From contig CAUEBO010000066.1 in NCBI GenBank assembly GCA_958454405.1, positions 1-13,348 on the forward strand: 13,348 nucleotides of DNA. Direction: 5' to 3'. This DNA is from an uncultured Eggerthellaceae bacterium (GTDB taxonomy: Bacteria; Actinomycetota; Coriobacteriia; Coriobacteriales; Eggerthellaceae). How positions within the stretch are numbered: position 1 is the stretch's first letter; every line of letters begins with the position of its first letter. A program made the position numbers and the translations under genes. The notes below the pieces were generated by a model. The model worked only from the letters and a program-made list of their open reading frames with translations. It did no database searches and was not told the DNA's origin. Shown here in pieces: positions 13,163 through 13,348 of the stretch.

Positions 13163-13348
13163 CTATGCGTTCCGGTCGATCATGTCCAGGAACACGTCTT
13201 CCAAGCTCTCGTCGCCCACGACGTCGGCCGTGGCGCCGCATGCGCGCAGCCGTCCTTGCTTGATGATGGCCACCTTGTCGCACAGCTTCTCCACCACTTC
13301 CAGCACGTGGCTGGAGAAGAACACGGCCGAGCCGCGGTCGGCCAGCTC
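13163..13348 (-). CDS. ABC transporter ATP-binding subunit, C-terminal fragment (gene enters from the right edge)
   Basis: The last 61 codons of an ABC ATPase. The visible part begins ELADRGSAVFFSSHVLEVVE, which holds the D-loop-to-switch region with the H-loop histidine (SSH). It continues KLCDKVAIIKQGRLRACG, the usual last strand, and ends ESLEDVFLDMIDRNA. Walker A, signature and Walker B lie outside the window. It is nine bases upstream of the permease and is its energising partner. The 'SLEDVFL' ending is typical of drug/lipid/peptide exporter ATPases of the CcmA/YtrB type. Confidence 0.93.
   Translation of the reverse strand, partial: ELADRGSAVFFSSHVLEVVEKLCDKVAIIKQGRLRACGATADVVGDESLEDVFLDMIDRNA

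Noticed and set aside
1..13348. tRNA or rRNA genes, CRISPR arrays, insertion sequences, attachment sites
   Set aside because: I looked for cloverleaf-like stems, spaced direct repeats, transposase motifs and terminal inverted repeats and found none. The window is almost fully occupied by minus-strand protein genes, with no gap over 300 bases.

Overview
The window is GC-rich (roughly 62-68% over most of its length). Every gene I can support lies on the minus strand. The codon use, the secreted proteins with Ig-like, Listeria-Bacteroides-repeat and short anchor modules, and the ABC/GntR/DUF1648 cluster suggest a gut Coriobacteriia member, most likely Eggerthellaceae (Gordonibacter- or Eggerthella-like). 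This placement is inferred from sequence character only.

Right part (13348 to 9550, in transcription order): the C-terminal end of an ABC exporter ATPase, a polytopic ABC-2-type permease, a small DUF1648 membrane protein, a YtrA-type GntR regulator, and a larger DUF1648/DUF5808 membrane protein. Gaps are 6 to 42 bases, so this is one operon. It resembles cell-envelope-stress or peptide-detoxification exporters, but the substrate is unknown.

Middle and left-middle (9509 to 1588): an operon for surface or secreted proteins. It has its own extended -10 promoter (9482-9509). The first gene encodes a very large secreted protein of about 1,700 residues: a signal peptide, an Ig-like domain, a jelly-roll-like module, repeats, an Fn3-like domain, two Flg_new/InlB-B repeats and a C-terminal beta domain. 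It overlaps a 177-residue single-pass membrane protein by four bases. Next come a gap containing three hairpins, a 198-residue secreted protein resembling the giant's C-terminal domain, a 359-residue protein with an Ig-like domain and a C-terminal membrane anchor, and a small winged-helix protein. The window ends at the left with most of a Uup-like ABC-F ATPase (1437 to beyond base 1), which has its own promoter.

The most striking observation is at the 5' end of the giant gene. The frame that encodes it, including its signal peptide, has no ATG, GTG or TTG before the middle of the signal peptide. A good promoter, Shine-Dalgarno and ATG (9441-9443) sit just upstream in a different frame. Between them is a run of nine G on the coding strand (9368-9376). 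Ten or seven G would join the ATG to the signal peptide and give one continuous protein of 1,720 or 1,719 residues; the nine G seen here give a 34-residue dead-end peptide. This is what a slipped-strand phase-variation switch in the OFF state would look like. A homopolymer miscount in the assembly would look the same.

If the switch is real, the surface operon may work as follows: the tract controls whether the giant adhesin (and, through translational coupling, the 177-residue protein) is made; the hairpin-rich gap sets the level of the downstream small proteins separately; and the terminal winged-helix protein could feed back on the operon. These functional links are inference.
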